Part shown: piece after piece, positions 11,677 through 23,039 of the stretch
How the letters are laid out: every line of letters begins with the position of its first letter
How positions within the stretch are numbered: the first letter of the stretch is position 1
From: Endocalyx cinctus
Taxonomy: Eukaryota; Ascomycota; Sordariomycetes; Amphisphaeriales; Apiosporaceae
NCBI GenBank assembly: GCA_001600455.1
Contig: BCKC01000009.1
Location: 2,108,001 to 2,172,000, forward strand
Direction of reading: 5' to 3'
DNA length: 64,000 nucleotides
Translations under genes and position numbers: made by a program
Notes under the pieces: model-generated
Databases searched by the model: none
What the model saw: only the letters and a program-made list of their open reading frames with translations
What the model was told of the DNA's origin: nothing

Positions 11677-12931
11677 ATGACTACTGAAGTAAGTATTTCT
11701 TTCACGCTCTTCTATACGAGGCCTTCCCCTTTGCACCCTACACTATCGATGCCAATGCCAGTTCCGATATCATTTTGCCCTGCCCGTATAGTCCTTCTAT
11801 CTAATACATTCTCCATTATCTGTAAAATTTGGGGTTATCGCATGTTGATATGATTTGCGTCGAATTTACTAACGTATTTCTCTATCGTGTAGCGTGAAAG
11901 GTACGTGATATTTAGAAAGATGCCAATCGCGAATTACTCACCGCCGATGACCGACCTTTTCGTTCGTCCAAATATACTATACTGACTTACCAACTACAAC
12001 AGCAAAACTTTCCTTGCTCGCCTTTGCGAGCAGGCCGAACGTTACGATGAGATGGTCACCTACATGAAGGAGGTTGCTAAGCTCGGCGGAGAACTCAGTG
12101 TTGACGAGCGCAACCTCTTGTCTGTTGCGTACAAGAACGTTGTCGGCACTCGTCGCGCTTCTTGGCGCATCATCTCTTCTATTGAGCAGAAGGAAGAATC
12201 TAAGGGCTCAGACAAGCATGTTACGACCATTCGTGAGTACCGAAGCAAGATCGAGACCGAACTCGAGAAGGTTTGCCAAGATGTCTTGGATGTCCTAGAC
12301 GAGAGTTTGATCCCGAATGCTGCCACTGGCGAATCCAAGGTCTTCTACCACAAGATGTATGTCAAACGTTTCTGTCACATGTGTATCCGAAGCCGCGTGT
12401 TCTAACGTTTTACTCTTATTTAGGAAGGGTGACTACCACCGTTACTTAGCCGAGTTCGCTTCCGGTGAGAAGCGTAAGGTTGCTGCCACCGCTGCCCACG
12501 AGGCTTACAAGGTAAATATGAATCTGATCTACCACCCTTACCTCACTCTCTTTTGGGCTTTTCATCAATTGCTAACACCCCTCTAGAGCGCCACCGACGT
12601 GGCTCAGACTGAGTTGACCCCTACGCACCCTATCCGCCTCGGTCTCGCGCTCAACTTTTCGGTGTTCTACTACGAGATTCTCAACTCTCCCGATCGTGCC
12701 TGCCACCTGGCCAAGCAGGCATTCGATGATGCCATTGCGGAGTTGGATTCGCTATCGGAAGAATCGTACCGCGACAGCACTCTTATCATGCAGCTGCTCC
12801 GTGACAACTTGACGCTCTGGACCTCGTCAGACAGCGCCGAGGCCGAGGGCGGTCAGGAAGCCCCGAAAGAGGAGAAGCCTGCCGAGGAAGCGGAGAAGCC
12901 TAAGGAGGATGCTCCCCCCGCCGAGTCTTAA
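11677..12931 (+). CDS. BMH1: 14-3-3 protein (phosphoserine/threonine-binding adaptor)
   Basis: Dimeric adaptor that binds phosphorylated Ser/Thr motifs and controls signalling, metabolism and development. Five exons (11677-11688, 11893-11900, 12003-12356, 12424-12511, 12587-12931) give 268 residues. The start is encoded by two micro-exons, of 12 and 8 nt, which join as MTTERES before [18 protein letters not shown]. Family signatures are seen in order: the [13 protein letters not shown] block (signature 1), the [17 protein letters not shown] helix with the Lys/Arg/Tyr phosphate pocket, and the second signature ending in [15 protein letters not shown]. The C-terminus is a disordered acidic tail rich in E, K and P. 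The exact micro-exon boundaries follow from GT-AG sites and the known N-terminus. Whether it is the only 14-3-3 gene in the genome cannot be told. Confidence 0.95.
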
Positions 12932-14354
12932 ACAGACAATACCTGGTTACTTTCTCTCAGCTGAACTTGCGTGTCCCAAGAATTCCTTGAGGAGCCCAGT
13001 TTTGTCGATACCCAGCTGACAAAGGATTTGCGATATCGGTTTAGAGGGGTGGTATGGAAGCTTGGTTCTGCAGCAGGTCTAGAAAATACAGGCCGTGTTT
13101 TCCCCTGAAGCAATTCCCTTAGATGGATTTTTCGGTAGAGTCCATACCTACACTATTGTTGTTCTACCTGACAATACCATCAATATTCCAGCAATACATA
13201 CTTTGTTTCGACCACCCCCTCGGTGTGTACAGGATGGCGAAAAGGACAGTTTGACGGTCATGTGCACGTTTTCTTTTACATTTTATTTTCCTTGTTCTCC
13301 TATTGTTATTATGGTTTCCAAGAGATACTGTTTCCCCTTTTTTCTTATTTGATCAGCAGATAGTACGTTCCCTCAGGATCGAGCCAACGCCTAATGTCTC
13401 CTACGTCGATGCCTCGAGAAGCATATACGAAAGAGCATTGTCTTGGGTGGTTCATAAACGGCCGCTCCCAACGATTAACAGCTGGTACAAGAACAACTTT
13501 GGGAGGATCCCCTACCATAGATTATGATTCTTAACCCAAGTTAATCTGGGTTTTCTTAGTACTGATGTGTGTTCATTGCATTCATCAACTTGCAGGTCAA
13601 TAATGACGATCACCAAATACCAAAAATAAAAAATTCAAGAGCAATTTAGACCCTCTGACTTTGATGCGTCTTTATACTTCGTTTGAAATTAAGCACCATG
13701 TACATTGAATATAAAGATCCTTAGAACGAAGTCTCAGCCTCATGTGATCTCCATTTCTTGGGCTGCAGACGTTTTTTTTTTTTTGTCCTCTCAAAATTGG
13801 GTGGGCAGGTGGGTTAGGGGTTCTATCTGCCTTTCTACACTACATGTAGGTATAGGTAAGTATGCACTAAATACAGGGGATAATAGCTTATTAGTAGCTT
13901 AAAGGGGGGGAGAGGGGTGCCTTTTTAGCCTTCCAAGATTAGCAATTTACTGTAAACTACGCTAAATGAGGGGGGGATATACAATGGAGAGGTCTACCTA
14001 ATAATATCCGATTCCGCTAAGTACCGTAGTACCGTAGTATGTACCGTTACCAGCCAGTTAGCTTAGGCTACCTGGCCAAGACCAACGTCACAGGTCAGAT
14101 TTAAATATTTCCCAATATGTATTCTGTATTTACTCAAATGCTTCAGGCCTGATTTTTCTCTTACAGAATTTGTCTTAAAAAGAAAACAAAAAAGAAAAAA
14201 GAAAAAAGAAAATTTGAATCGATTTCCTACTACATTTTAACGGAACCGTAGTAATGAAATTTTATTCTATAGATAACACGTAGTTTTCTATATTGTAGCA
14301 TGCGCTTCCCCTAAACACCTTTTGCGCCGTCTCTAACTGTCCTGCTATTCCAGC
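12932..14354. other. Intergenic region between 14-3-3 and the SAC/5-phosphatase gene
   Basis: About 1.4 kb. The first 400 nt are probably the 14-3-3 3' UTR. It also has T- and A-rich tracts (13771-13783; a purine tract at 14178-14211), a G-rich run at 13904-13915, and GTACCGTAGTACCGTAGTATGTACCG repeats near 14021-14046. No gene is supported. Confidence 0.45.
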
Positions 14355-17300
14355 ATGGATCAGTATCCATATCCTTCAGTCGCTCAACCGACAACGGCCG
14401 ATAAATCAAGCCAACTTTTAATTCGCGAATACCCTCATCGAGCAATTGCCATTGCGACTCCGACACATGCCTTAATATTTCGTTATAGACCGACTACCGG
14501 CGAAGCGATAGCTGATGGATCCTTGCCTTCCGTCCTACCGTCCAGAAGTCGACCTAGTACCGATAGTTCCGTATCAAAATGCATGGTGGAATTCTCCCCC
14601 GTTTCAAGGCAGCTGCTGAGCGAATTTCGACCTCTTACTCCTCGCCCGATATATGGAACATTGGGTCTCATCTCAATCCAACATGACGTGTTTGTGTGTG
14701 TAGTGACACATGCGACTAGGGTGGCTACGTTGCGGCCGGGTGAGACGGTCGAGAAGATATCTAGTGTCGAATTTTACTGCCTCAACAGCGCCGATTACGA
14801 TCATGTCTCTTCGCTTAACCCTTACGATAACGAGTATTCTGACTCTGCCTATGGTCAAAATCTAAGTCGCAGGGAAGGAGAGATAGAATATCCCTTCCAG
14901 GAACTGCAGAAGCTACTGAGCAATGGAAGCTTCTACTACAGTACGGATTTTGACTTGACCAACAGACTCCAAGATAGGTTGGTCTCACCTCTGATCCGTT
15001 TCCTCTTTCTGGGTCGTAGAATTGCTTGTTCTATCATACCTCGAATACATATTTTAGCGATGTTAAGCTAACACTAACTAGACCTGTTGATTCGGACACC
15101 TTTGACATAGACAACTTTGACGATTCATTTCTTTGGAACTCGTTTATGATCAACCCTCTTGTCAAGTTTAGATCGCGGTTATTGGCGCACGAGCGCGAAG
15201 CTCTTGATGCTTCGAGGATACTCACATCGGCCATTCGTGGATTCTGCCTTACTATGACGATACCCCAAGCCTCTGCTCCTTTAAGAGATGGTAGAACTGG
15301 GCTTCCTTCGTCCCTCACTGTAATCTCTCGATTATCTTGCAAGAGAGCTGGGACTCGTTTTAATAGTCGGGGTATTGATGATGACGGACATGTCGCCAAT
15401 TTCGTCGAGACCGAAACAATATTTTGGAGTCCATCGGGGGTTCTGTTCTCTTATGCTCAAGTTCGTGGCTCCGTCCCGGTCTTCTGGGAACAGACTGCCG
15501 GGCTGATTCCCGGACAGCAAAAGATCTCAGTCACACGATCTTCCGACGGGACTCAGCCTGCCTTTAATAAACATTTCGAAGACTTGGAACAGTCTTATGG
15601 AGCCGTTCACATAGTTAATCTTCTCAGTGCCACAAAACCTGGAGAGGTGGAACTAACAGATTTATTTCATTATGGGGTGCAACATTGCCCACTCAGTCGG
15701 CTTGACGAGAAACAGTCATTCGATCATGCCCTACTACGAGCTACGGATTATGACTTTCATGCAGAGACCAAAACAATGGGTTATGAAGCCGCTAGAGGTA
15801 TCCGACATTATATCGAACATTCTGCAGATGGATTTGCCTATTACCTGGCGGAGCAAACGGACGATGCGATAGAATTTGATAACAGACCTAGCGATCACCG
15901 ACGAATGGTGGTGGTCTTGCAACAGGAAGGTGTCTTCCGAACCAATTGTCTGGACTGCTTAGACAGAACAAACCTTATACAAACGCTCATCTCGCAGATG
16001 GCTGTAGAGACCTTCTTGGGCCACCGCGCCGAATATGCTGCTTCTGATTTCTGGGTCCGCCACTCTACCCTTTGGGCTGATAATGGTGATGCTCTTTCGA
16101 GGATATATGCCGGGACGGGGGCTCTGAAATCATCCTTCACGAGACATGGCAAGATGTCCTTGGCTGGTGCCTTTGCCGATGCCAGAAAAAGTGCAACGAG
16201 ACTTTATATCAATAACTTCGCCGACAAGGCTAGACAAAACACAATTGACATGCTTCTAGGCAGACTGGTCGGACAAGCTCCTGTCCACCTTTTTGATCCG
16301 ATCAGTGACTTTGTCTCTGCTGAGCTGAGCAAACGCAGTGCTCAATTTTCGTCGACCGAGAATATTGACATGTGAGTCGTCTTCCCTATTCGTAAATTAT
16401 ATTTTGTGGGAATTGTAGCTTATATGTTTCACAGATGGGTTGGAACATTCAATCTAAACGGTCGCACTCACGGCGTCAACGAGGACCTGTCAGTCTGGCT
16501 GTGCCCGCCCGAATTGGGCTCGGTCCAGCCAGCGATAGTAGTGGTAGGTTTTCAAGAAATCGTCGAATTGAGTGCCCAACAAATTATGAACAGCGACCCC
16601 ATGAGAAAGCAAGAGTGGGAACTCGCTATCAAAAGAACCTTAAACGGTCGTGCGAAAGCGATAGGTGGGGAGAAGTACGTTTTACTCAGAAGCGGCCAGC
16701 TGGTGGGTGCAGCTTTATGTATATTTGTGAAAGCCTCGGTTCTTCCAAAGATCAAGAACGTCGAAGGGAGCGTCAAGAAGACCGGCATGTCGGGTATCGC
16801 CGGTAACAAAGGTGCCGTTGCCATAAGAATGGAGTATGCAAATACTCAACTTTGCTTTGTCACGGCCCATCTAGCCGCTGGATTCTCCAATTATGACGAG
16901 AGAAACAGGGATTATGCTACTATACATCATGGACTTCGATTTCAAAGAAATAGGGGTATAGATGATCATGGTATGGATAACACTAAACCCCTTCTCGTTG
17001 GAAGTCATTACTAATCTTAGACTTCACAGATACTGTCATATGGCTTGGAGATTTCAACTACCGTATCGGATTATCACATGAACGAGCTATGGATCTAGTC
17101 AGAAAAGGAGATCTTGAAAAGCTTTACGATAATGATCAGGTATGTTAAAGATTCTTATTTAATATAGTGGCGGGCTAGAACGCTAACCAAATCGTCTCAG
17201 TTGAATCTTCAAATGGTTGCTGGTTTATCTTTTCCGTATTACTCGGAAGCTAGAATTACTTTCATGCCAACCTACAAATTTGATATTGGCGTTGATAGAT

Positions 17301-18725
17301 ACGATACCTCGTAAGTCTTTCACTGAGATTTTATTGGGTTTATACTAATCCTACGACAGTGAAAAAGCTCGCATTCCGGCTTGGACGGATCGTATCTTGC
17401 GCAAAGGTACAAATATCAAGCAGCTTTCGTATAACTCTGCACCTCTCCGGTTCTCAGATCATCGGCCAGTCTATGCGACCTTTCAGTGTGTAGTGAACAT
17501 TGTCAATGAGGACATCCGAGAGAAAATTAGTCGCGAGCTATATGAACGCCGAAAAGCAGAAGTAGGTCATTCGACGGCCAGCCTAGATAGTGAACTCTCG
17601 GAAGACGAAGAAGACCTCATCGGGTATGAACCTATAGAACCAGGACTGCCGCCAGCTAGTTCAGATCAGCAGAGATGGTGGCTCGATAACGGCAAAATGG
17701 CAAAATCGTCAGTCGCTCCACCTAAAGCCCCCAACGGAACTCGAGATAATTCTACCATGGTTCTCAATCCTAACCGCCCTTCAAATCCTTTCAGTGTCAC
17801 GGAAGAACCGGATTGGGTTGCCATTCCAAGAGCGAATTCGAGACTATCGTCCTTTTCATCCAGTATATCTAGCTCGCCGTACGAGCATATCAATCACTCC
17901 ACCATCCTCTCAACCTCTGCATCGGGTTCGGCGCCTAGAAAACTTCCACCACCGTTCGATCATTCAACGCTACCCGCTAAGATTGGTCGTATGAATCTGA
18001 ACGATGAACACCTAGCCGGACAGAGCCAGAAGAGCGAAGTACCCCCTCCACCGCCGCCACGCAGGCAAACAACAATGGGCAGTACTCCGTCCCCATCGAT
18101 TCACACGTCAAACCCACAACCGATACCTAAGGCTTCAAAGCCAGCATTACCACCTCCGCCGCCAAGGGGGTTGTCGCTAAATCCTCAACCGCCCATGGTC
18201 AAAGCCAAGACACCTCCGCCTATAGCTAGGAAGCCGGCTCACCTGAGCTCAATTTCACCGTCGACAAGTCCTACACTCTCGCAGCATTCCGGCGCAAGCT
18301 TACCCATAGATGAAACCCCGAGGCCTCTGCCACCGAGAAGGACGGCGACAAACGTGTCAACTTTGACTTCCAAAATCCAAGCCAGCGGTGGTTCGGGCAT
18401 CTCGACAGGGGGTGCGCAAAAGGGACCCTCGCCTACATTCCGACCAGAGATGACGGCATTCAACAACAACAATAACAACGGATTCAACCAACCAACCACG
18501 ACTGCTACTTGGCCCGGCCGAGCGAATTTACCTAGCGTTGGGGTTGTGGAGCGTAAACCTATTCCTCCTCCCCGTTCTCGACAGCAGGATCAGCGGCCGG
18601 CCCCGATACCATCCAAACCTCCGAGGCTGGCCCAATCAACGCAAAATAAAGCGGTTAGCCTTCTAGATGACGATGACTACGACCACGCCGAGCTGAACGG
18701 ATGGGAGACATTGAAGCCCACATGA
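14355..18725 (+). CDS. Synaptojanin-like phosphoinositide phosphatase (SAC1 domain plus inositol 5-phosphatase)
   Basis: Bifunctional lipid phosphatase that removes phosphates from PI(4,5)P2 and PI monophosphates, acting in endocytosis and trans-Golgi/endosome traffic (Inp51/52/53 family). Six exons (14355-14977, 15082-16371, 16435-16970, 17030-17139, 17201-17310, 17360-18725) give 1344 residues with every join in phase. The SAC domain spans about 50-560 and has its intact Cx5R active site at Cys497-Arg503 (CLDCLDRTN). The 5-phosphatase domain spans about 639-930 with TFNLNG, VVGFQE, SGIAGNKG, WLGDFNYR, PAWTDRIL and SDHRPV, all catalytic or metal-binding motifs being intact. The C-terminal 380 residues are disordered and proline-rich, with several PPPPPP runs likely to bind SH3 proteins of the actin patch. 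Both catalytic centres look active, unlike budding-yeast Inp51. Which paralogue it equals is open. Confidence 0.96.
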
Positions 18726-20389
18726 CGAATTACTCTTCGGTCGATGACCTCCATATTTCCTTATACCGAGGGAAGCCTGGGGGAAGAAACGAGGCAGAGA
18801 GAGATAATAGGGAGTATCATATATATTAGATCACGTACGGGGGGTATGCTTTGTCATCTGGCGTTTTTTTAATGGGTGAATGTCAAATAGGTCTATAGAA
18901 AAGGAAAACACGTGGTGATAAAATAGCCCTGGAGGTATATATTGTAAGTCAATGCGTGACATAGCTAGGTACTGGACGTAACATACATATGGATCTAGAA
19001 TATTGTGGTATAAAAAAAGAGAGAGGATTGTTTATCAGATGCCAAGGCTCAGGCTTTCTTGTCCAGGGCTGTCCAGTGCTGTCCAGTGCCGTCCAGGCTA
19101 AGTTTCTATCTGATCCGTCTAATGTTTCTTACCTATGCATATACAGTACCGTGCATAAGTACACGTAAAATAGTGAAGGTGGTGTGGATTTCTACGGGTA
19201 ACCCGAAGCATAAATATCCATACAGTAGGGAGGATGTCTTTTTGTAAAGGAAAAAAAAAAAAAAGATTTGACAGGATCTTAGTCAAGTGATATTTATTCT
19301 AGCCCAGGATAGATCGTCGATGGTAGAGAGCGGAGAGGAAATGGGTAGATCTTTGTCTAATACTAAGTATCTACTTAGGGAGCTGGGGAGTAAAAAATGT
19401 CTAGGTCTAGATGTTTCTAGGCAGCTAGGCGGTTCTAACAGTGCAGTAAAGGACCTAACCTCTCCGAGTGAGGGTTGACGTCATTTAACAGCAACAATTC
19501 ATCAACATGTACATTCTATTTAGGATTTTATTCAATTCCCATCAGTCTAGACTTAACCTTGCTTTAATAGTAACTTTTAAGCTTTATCAAATGAAATATG
19601 TTAATCTTAAAAAACAATTTCATTGAATTTATTTTCCACTATTGTTCGTTTATACTGTACTTTGTATACGTAGTATGTGTACTGTAAGAGAAAAGAGAAA
19701 GTCGTTAAACGTTTTCTTTGACCCCCCTTGGTACGGAGTATTATTAAAATTATTTATTATTACCTATTATTTTGAATTTATTTACGGAGTACTTCTTTCT
19801 TTTTTATTTTATTTTTATTTTTATTTTTTTAAAAAAAGGCTTTTCTTCTCTTTCCTTTTTCCCACCCCCCCTTTTGTTGTAAAGTGAAACCCTTCCACAA
19901 AATATAACTTCATTCTCGGTAGTTTCCTCTTCTCCTCTTTATATTGAGAAAGTCAACTATATCAACTCCTTTTTATAAAGGTCCATCAATCAATATTAAG
20001 GGTCCACGAGTACTGCCAATTTATCCAAGCTATTTATTAGCGGTATCGCGGAGTCTCCACCCCCAAGTAACACTCCAAGTGTTTACCAGTCCATATGTAT
20101 ACAAGTAGGGACTAACTTGACTGACTTGTGATCCGTCCAACCCGTCATTTAGGGGAGATTATCATTGTCGCATCAATCACGCGACAATTATAAGTCTTGG
20201 ATATACCAGCATCCTGCCCCACTATTAAATTTACTTGTTTTCTTGTCACGGGGTGGTTACATTTGTTATCTCTTCGATTCCTGTGTAAATCGAGAGAAAA
20301 AAGAGAGTGCGTATGCGTTCATACTTGTGTCGCACGTTCCCGGACATATCCCATAAGTAATACCAAGGGGGAAAAAAAAGAAGGGAATA
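18726..20389. other. Intergenic region between the 5-phosphatase and the serine-rich protein
   Basis: About 1.66 kb, AT-rich. It shows a short tandem at 19063-19099 (CTGTCCAGTGC-like units three times), an A-run at 19251-19264, TACGGAGTA at about 19732 and TACGGAGTAC at about 19783, and long T-rich tracts at 19798-19870. No reading frame has protein-like composition. Confidence 0.5.
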
Positions 20390-21214
20390 ATGGCGGAAGT
20401 TACACACAAACGACAATTGAAAAGGAGACAGAACCCGAAGTTCGACCGGATAGACATATGGCGATCCGAAGTCTCATTGTCCCGTGTCTACTGCGCATGT
20501 TCGGCGCCAGCTATCCCAGCAGCCGATAACGCAAGCCTCACGGCGGTAGGGTCGAATAAATCAGCGTCTAGTACGGCTGTAAGCTCGACGGGTGATTCGA
20601 GGACGGTCAGCCCTTCCCTGAGCGAACGGGAACAGCCGTGGTCAAAACTCACACTCGGATTCTTGAAATCCAGATCTTCCAAATCGCAAGAACCGCAGCG
20701 AAAGCCGGCGATAGAAGATAGGAAACCGGACTGCGATGTATGCGCGTCGCCAATCGACCAAACCGTGGCGTACATGTCATTTAGTAAGGATAGCTCGGGG
20801 CTCGTGCGCTTGACGGCAACGTCGCGGTCCGACGGCAGCTCCGACGCGAGACGCGCGGGGCCGAGGAAGATAATGGCTACGAAGGAGAACATCCGGAAGA
20901 GGATGTCTCAAATTTTCAAAATTTCATCGAAAACGTCCGACTTCGACCAGGTACCGCCTTCTCCGGAGAAAGGATCGAATCGTACGAGCAAGGTTCCCCC
21001 CTCGGGCACGCAGATGTACGAATCTCTTCGCCGAAGGACCGATTTGAGCAGGAAAGACAATAGCAGCGATAAAGGGTCAGTTGAGACCCACGGGACTATG
21101 AGCGATGATGAACATGGGAAACCAAGGCTAACACTAGATCACACCGCAGCCCGGTTACGAAGGGCCCAAAAATTGTTAGAAAGATACCATAGCGGAGGGA
21201 AAAGGGGCGGGTAG
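20390..21214 (+). CDS. Hypothetical basic, serine-rich protein
   Basis: A single open frame of 274 residues. I do not recognise it. It is Ser/Lys/Arg-rich, largely polar and probably disordered, with no signal peptide or membrane segment. A short cysteine pair, CDVCASP, lies near residue 120, and the stretch KENIRKRMSQIFKIS near residue 165 could form an amphipathic basic helix. The C-terminal ARLRRAQKLLERYHS looks like a second basic helix. Several Ser-Pro and Arg-x-x-Ser sites suggest phosphorylation. The ATG at 20390 has a fair context (ATAATGGCG), but an earlier exon cannot be excluded. No stop interrupts 275 codons in a DNA stretch richer in GC than its flanks, which supports coding. Confidence 0.6.
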   Translation: MAEVTHKRQLKRRQNPKFDRIDIWRSEVSLSRVYCACSAPAIPAADNASLTAVGSNKSASSTAVSSTGDSRTVSPSLSEREQPWSKLTLGFLKSRSSKSQEPQRKPAIEDRKPDCDVCASPIDQTVAYMSFSKDSSGLVRLTATSRSDGSSDARRAGPRKIMATKENIRKRMSQIFKISSKTSDFDQVPPSPEKGSNRTSKVPPSGTQMYESLRRRTDLSRKDNSSDKGSVETHGTMSDDEHGKPRLTLDHTAARLRRAQKLLERYHSGGKRGG

Positions 21215-23039
21215 GATCATCGACACAATCAATATCTTTGAGAACCCTCCGCAGCGGGGGGAGAAAAAGAAGGAATATTTGGAATTTATAAATATGCATG
21301 CGCTCGAGAATATCACACGACAACCTGTTTTTCTTTTTTTCTTTTTTTTGAACGACAAAGCGAAATATATCTCAGAAAACCCTCTACCGGCGAGTTTTTT
21401 TTTTGCAAGGAGAGAGATTACGAAGTACGAAGACTACGCATAATTACGCATACATATATCATGTTCGACAGCAACGGCGGTTGGTTTCATTGTTTGATCG
21501 AGAGGCTAGGACTTTTGCGTTTTTATTTTTATTTTTTATTCCTGCATCCACGAAGCATGCGTCACTGGAGTTTTTGCGTTGGACTGGCCTGGCCGTGGCC
21601 GGGTTTGAGAAGTTGATCCCATTTGGACAAGTTGCGTCTTCGAATGAATGTTGCTTGCTGTTTGAAAGCTTCAATGCGGATTCATGAAACCTGGCCGAAG
21701 AAATACTATATTGAATACTACGTAACTACAAGAAAATTATAATACTTAATTGACTATTACCATCATTTCACTGCTTTTGATTTTGACTTCCGCGAAGAAT
21801 ATTGAGAATTATGAATGAGAATAGATTGTGAATAATATGATGAATGGATGGCTAGGTAAGGAATATTGAAGGGTCAAAGAGAGAAGTATCAGGGAATCAT
21901 AGAAGAAGAAAAACAGAGGCCTCAGATTATATAGTTAAGATCATTTCCATCTTGGATGGATATCCCTCTTCCTATCATATGTTTATTTATTTGTGATATC
22001 ATCACAGGCCGATATGTAAAGCGGAATTGATATGAAGAAAGTAAAGCTTTTTACCCTCCACAGTCGTATTTTTCTTCTTTCTTTCAAAGAGTTGACAGAT
22101 ATGACGATGAAAGTTGCCTACCTTAAACAAAAGTCTAGTATACGATGTTATAAAACCTATCAAATGAACAGATATATTCACGAAATCCTTGAGGAGGTAA
22201 AAATAAGTTAGGTGTAAATATACATGAAAGAAAGTGAAAATAATAAATTTTTTCCCTCTCTTACTATCAGAGAATTTGCTTAGTGCAGAGTTAGTTTAAC
22301 CTATTGCAAATTTTACTGAATCAGACAGTTAATATCACCTAGTAGGTACATATATGTGCATATATACAGAAGAGATGATAGCATATACCTTGGTATTTGC
22401 ATTAAATGTGGACTAGTGGGGTAAACTGTAGTGACCAAGCCTATTTCAATTATAATAGCGCAATAATAAACAAGTAATTAGCTACAGTGTCAGCCTACAT
22501 AGAGGAGCATTTAGTGGATAATATGCATACAATAGCTATTACCAGCCAAGCCTAGCCAGCCCAGCCTCATGAATTCGAGCTCGATTATTTTCCCCCTAAG
22601 AACTTAATTGGATCATTTTGGGGCATTCTTTGTGTGAACAACTTTAATTCTCTTCTTTTAATTCAACATTTTTTTTTCTTAAACAATACAAGCCGACATT
22701 GACAATTATATTCACACCAAATCCATTCACTTGTTGTCGCATGCGTCTTGTCGTCACTTCTTCGTAAAAACAAAAATAGAATAAAAAAAGTTATTATTCT
22801 CAAATATATCATTATCGAACTTTAAAATCTTACCATACGTCGTATAGGTAGAAGAAGAAGGAAAAGAAGTATACGATCCGTCGCAACCGTCGCGACTTGC
22901 AGATCTCTACTCAAGCTACCCTTGTCATCGCGATTTGATTCATCAACATCATCATCAATTTTTTTCTGTGTTCTTTCTTTTCTATACAACCTTATCTCAT
23001 ACTGTACCTATTATTATAAAACAACCCAAGCAAAAAATT
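21215..23039. other. Intergenic region upstream of PRP39
   Basis: About 1.8 kb of AT-rich DNA with no supported gene. It includes ordinary A/T tracts, a TAGTAGGTACATATATGTGCATATATAC stretch at 22340-22367, and an AGCCAAGCCTAGCCAGCCCAGCC tandem at 22543-22565. The last 200 nt are T/C-rich and likely the PRP39 promoter and leader. Confidence 0.45.
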
